DNA of 64,000 nt from Hoplostethus atlanticus (Eukaryota > Chordata > Actinopteri > Trachichthyiformes > Trachichthyidae), in contig JAXDDX010000001.1 in NCBI GenBank assembly GCA_034670405.1, forward strand, positions 1,391,501 through 1,455,500, in the 5' to 3' direction. Below, one piece after another: positions 62,601 to 64,000 of the stretch. The notes beneath the pieces were generated by a model that had not been told where the DNA came from, made no database searches, and worked only from the letters and a program-made list of their open reading frames with translations. A program made the position numbers and the translations under genes. Position 1 is the first letter of the stretch; each line of letters begins with the position of its first letter.

Positions 62601-64000
62601 ACCCGGACAAAGTGGCTGCGGTGCGGGAATGGAAGCGACTAGTACATCTGGCGGAGCTACGCTCCTTCCTCGGTTTTGCCAGTTATTACCGCAGGTTTGT
62701 GAGAAGCTTCGCGAAGTTAGCAGCCCCCCTCCATCGTCTGGTAGCACAGCTGAGTGGACCAAACAAGAAGGGCAAGACCCCTAAGACCCCTTTGTCCTCC
62801 GCTTGGGACAAAAACTGCGAACAAGCATTCCTTGCCCTTAGAGAAGGGCTGATCACAGCTCCAGTCCTAGCTTATGCCGACTTTAAAAAAGGTTGAGGTT
62901 GATGCAAGCCATGGTGGGCTTGGTGCAGTACTTTCCCAAGAGCATGATGGTAAACGCAGACCCATAGCCTTTGCTAGTCGAGGCCTTAAGCCAACGGAAA
63001 AGAACATGGATAATTACAGCTCCATGAAGCTAGAGTTTCTAGCACTTAAATGGGCCGTTACGGAAACATTTTGTGAGTACCTCTTGGGTAACAAAGTCAC
63101 CGTCTATACAGACAACAACCCCCTCAGCCACCTGCAAACTGCTAAACTAGGAGCACTGGAGCAGCGATGGCTTCCTTCGATTACACGCTGGAGTATCGTC
63201 CTGGTCGTAATAATGGAAACGCGGATGCCTTGTCTAGACAGTATGTTGAACGGTTCGCCTCCGGGACTGCCATTCCCCCAACTTTGCATCACTCCCCATC
63301 CGCTGGCCCCTTTGTTCTCCAGGAAGCACACATCCATGAGATTGCAGCATTGCCTGGTTATTCACAGCTAGAGTTGTCTTCTTTACAGAGCCAAGATCCA
63401 ACTATTGGCCCGGTGTGGACATACTGGCGAGAACATCGGACTCCGGGGCCGGAGGAACGCGAACACCTGAGTCAGGAGACCAGAGAACTGTTTCGCCAGC
63501 GGGGACGTTTGGTGGAAAGGGAAGGTGTGCTGTACCGGCTAATCTACCCTCCAGGTGGCGGCAAAGAAGTGTTCCAGGTCCTACTACCACAATGCCTGAA
63601 AGAGGAAGTGTTCAAGAGTGTGCATGACGGTCATGGACACCAGGGTGTTGACCGCACCCTACAACTTATCCAGGACCGTGGTTATTGGTCAGGTATGTCC
63701 AAAGACGTGGAAAAATGGTGTCGTAACTGTGAACGGTGTGTCCTGGCAAAGCAAGGCCCTAAAGTTCGATCATACAGAGGAAGTCTACAGGCATCTCAAC
63801 CCAATGAACTCCTGGCAATGGACTTCACTGTGTTAGAACCAGCCAGTGATGGAAGAGAGAATGTCTTAGTGCTTACTGACGTATTTTCCAAATTTACACA
63901 GGCTATACCAACCAGAGACCAGCGAGCCAGCACCGTGGCAGATGTGCTGGTGAAACAGTGGTTTCACCTGTTTGGCGCGCCAAGCCGTCTCCATTCCGAC
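59610..64000 (+). mobile_element. Ty3/Gypsy body C, broken, runs off the window
   Basis: Primer-binding site, gag (59860-60867), protease about 60950-61110, RT about 61960-62580 with YLDD near 62425, RNase H about 62890-63230, integrase zinc finger and the start of the core (63618 onward). Very close to bodies A and B. The visible part has fewer breaks, about three. Several breaks are common to all three bodies, which points to copying of one already damaged element rather than separate insertions. Confidence 0.88.

Overview
The window reads as chromosomal DNA of a teleost fish. Evidence: a multi-exon vertebrate gene with GT-AG introns, tRNA-derived SINEs, LINE 3' tails ending in short repeats, a Tc1-family transposon remnant, long microsatellites and a young Ty3/Gypsy LTR retrotransposon array. 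There are no operons, CRISPR arrays or bacterial signals.

Left part (1-11.2 kb): the minus strand carries the 5' and middle part of an ankyrin-repeat gene that I assign to the ANKRD26 family (N-terminus MKKIF, four to five ankyrin repeats, then a long acidic Ser/Asp/Glu-rich middle and the short conserved blocks DFLSELGLEKG and DLMEELGLGDVDDLE). Seventeen exons with consensus splice sites can be placed between 818 and 9977, plus a probable non-coding first exon near 11.1 kb. The gene runs off the left edge, so its coiled-coil C-terminal half is not seen. One exon (6305-6498) does not keep frame with the giant exon that follows, while skipping it does, so it looks like a frame-switching cassette.

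Middle (11.2-37.4 kb): a gene desert holding SINEs, LINE fragments, microsatellites, a 17-bp tandem repeat and a pair of virtually identical 231/244-bp direct repeats 3.5 kb apart. No convincing host exon was found.

37.4-40.8 kb: a single-coding-exon gene (38825-40078) for a 417-residue protein with an N-terminal TIR domain, a two-helix membrane hairpin and a Cys-rich C-terminal block I cannot assign to a family. A collapsed partial copy of the same gene lies 1.1 kb upstream (37427-37741). This is the most interesting host gene in the window: a membrane-anchored TIR protein that does not match the standard TLR, MyD88, TIRAP, TICAM or SARM1 layouts.

40.8-47.2 kb: gene-free DNA with a Tc1-family remnant (44.4-44.9 kb) and a short inverted-repeat MITE (45.5-45.8 kb).

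47.2-64 kb: a very young Ty3/Gypsy array on the plus strand: LTR, gag-pol body containing an internal duplication of about 3.93 kb, second LTR, then another gag-pol body running off the right edge. A 231-bp LINE 3' tail is nested at the same site in both duplicated pol bodies. All copies look broken.
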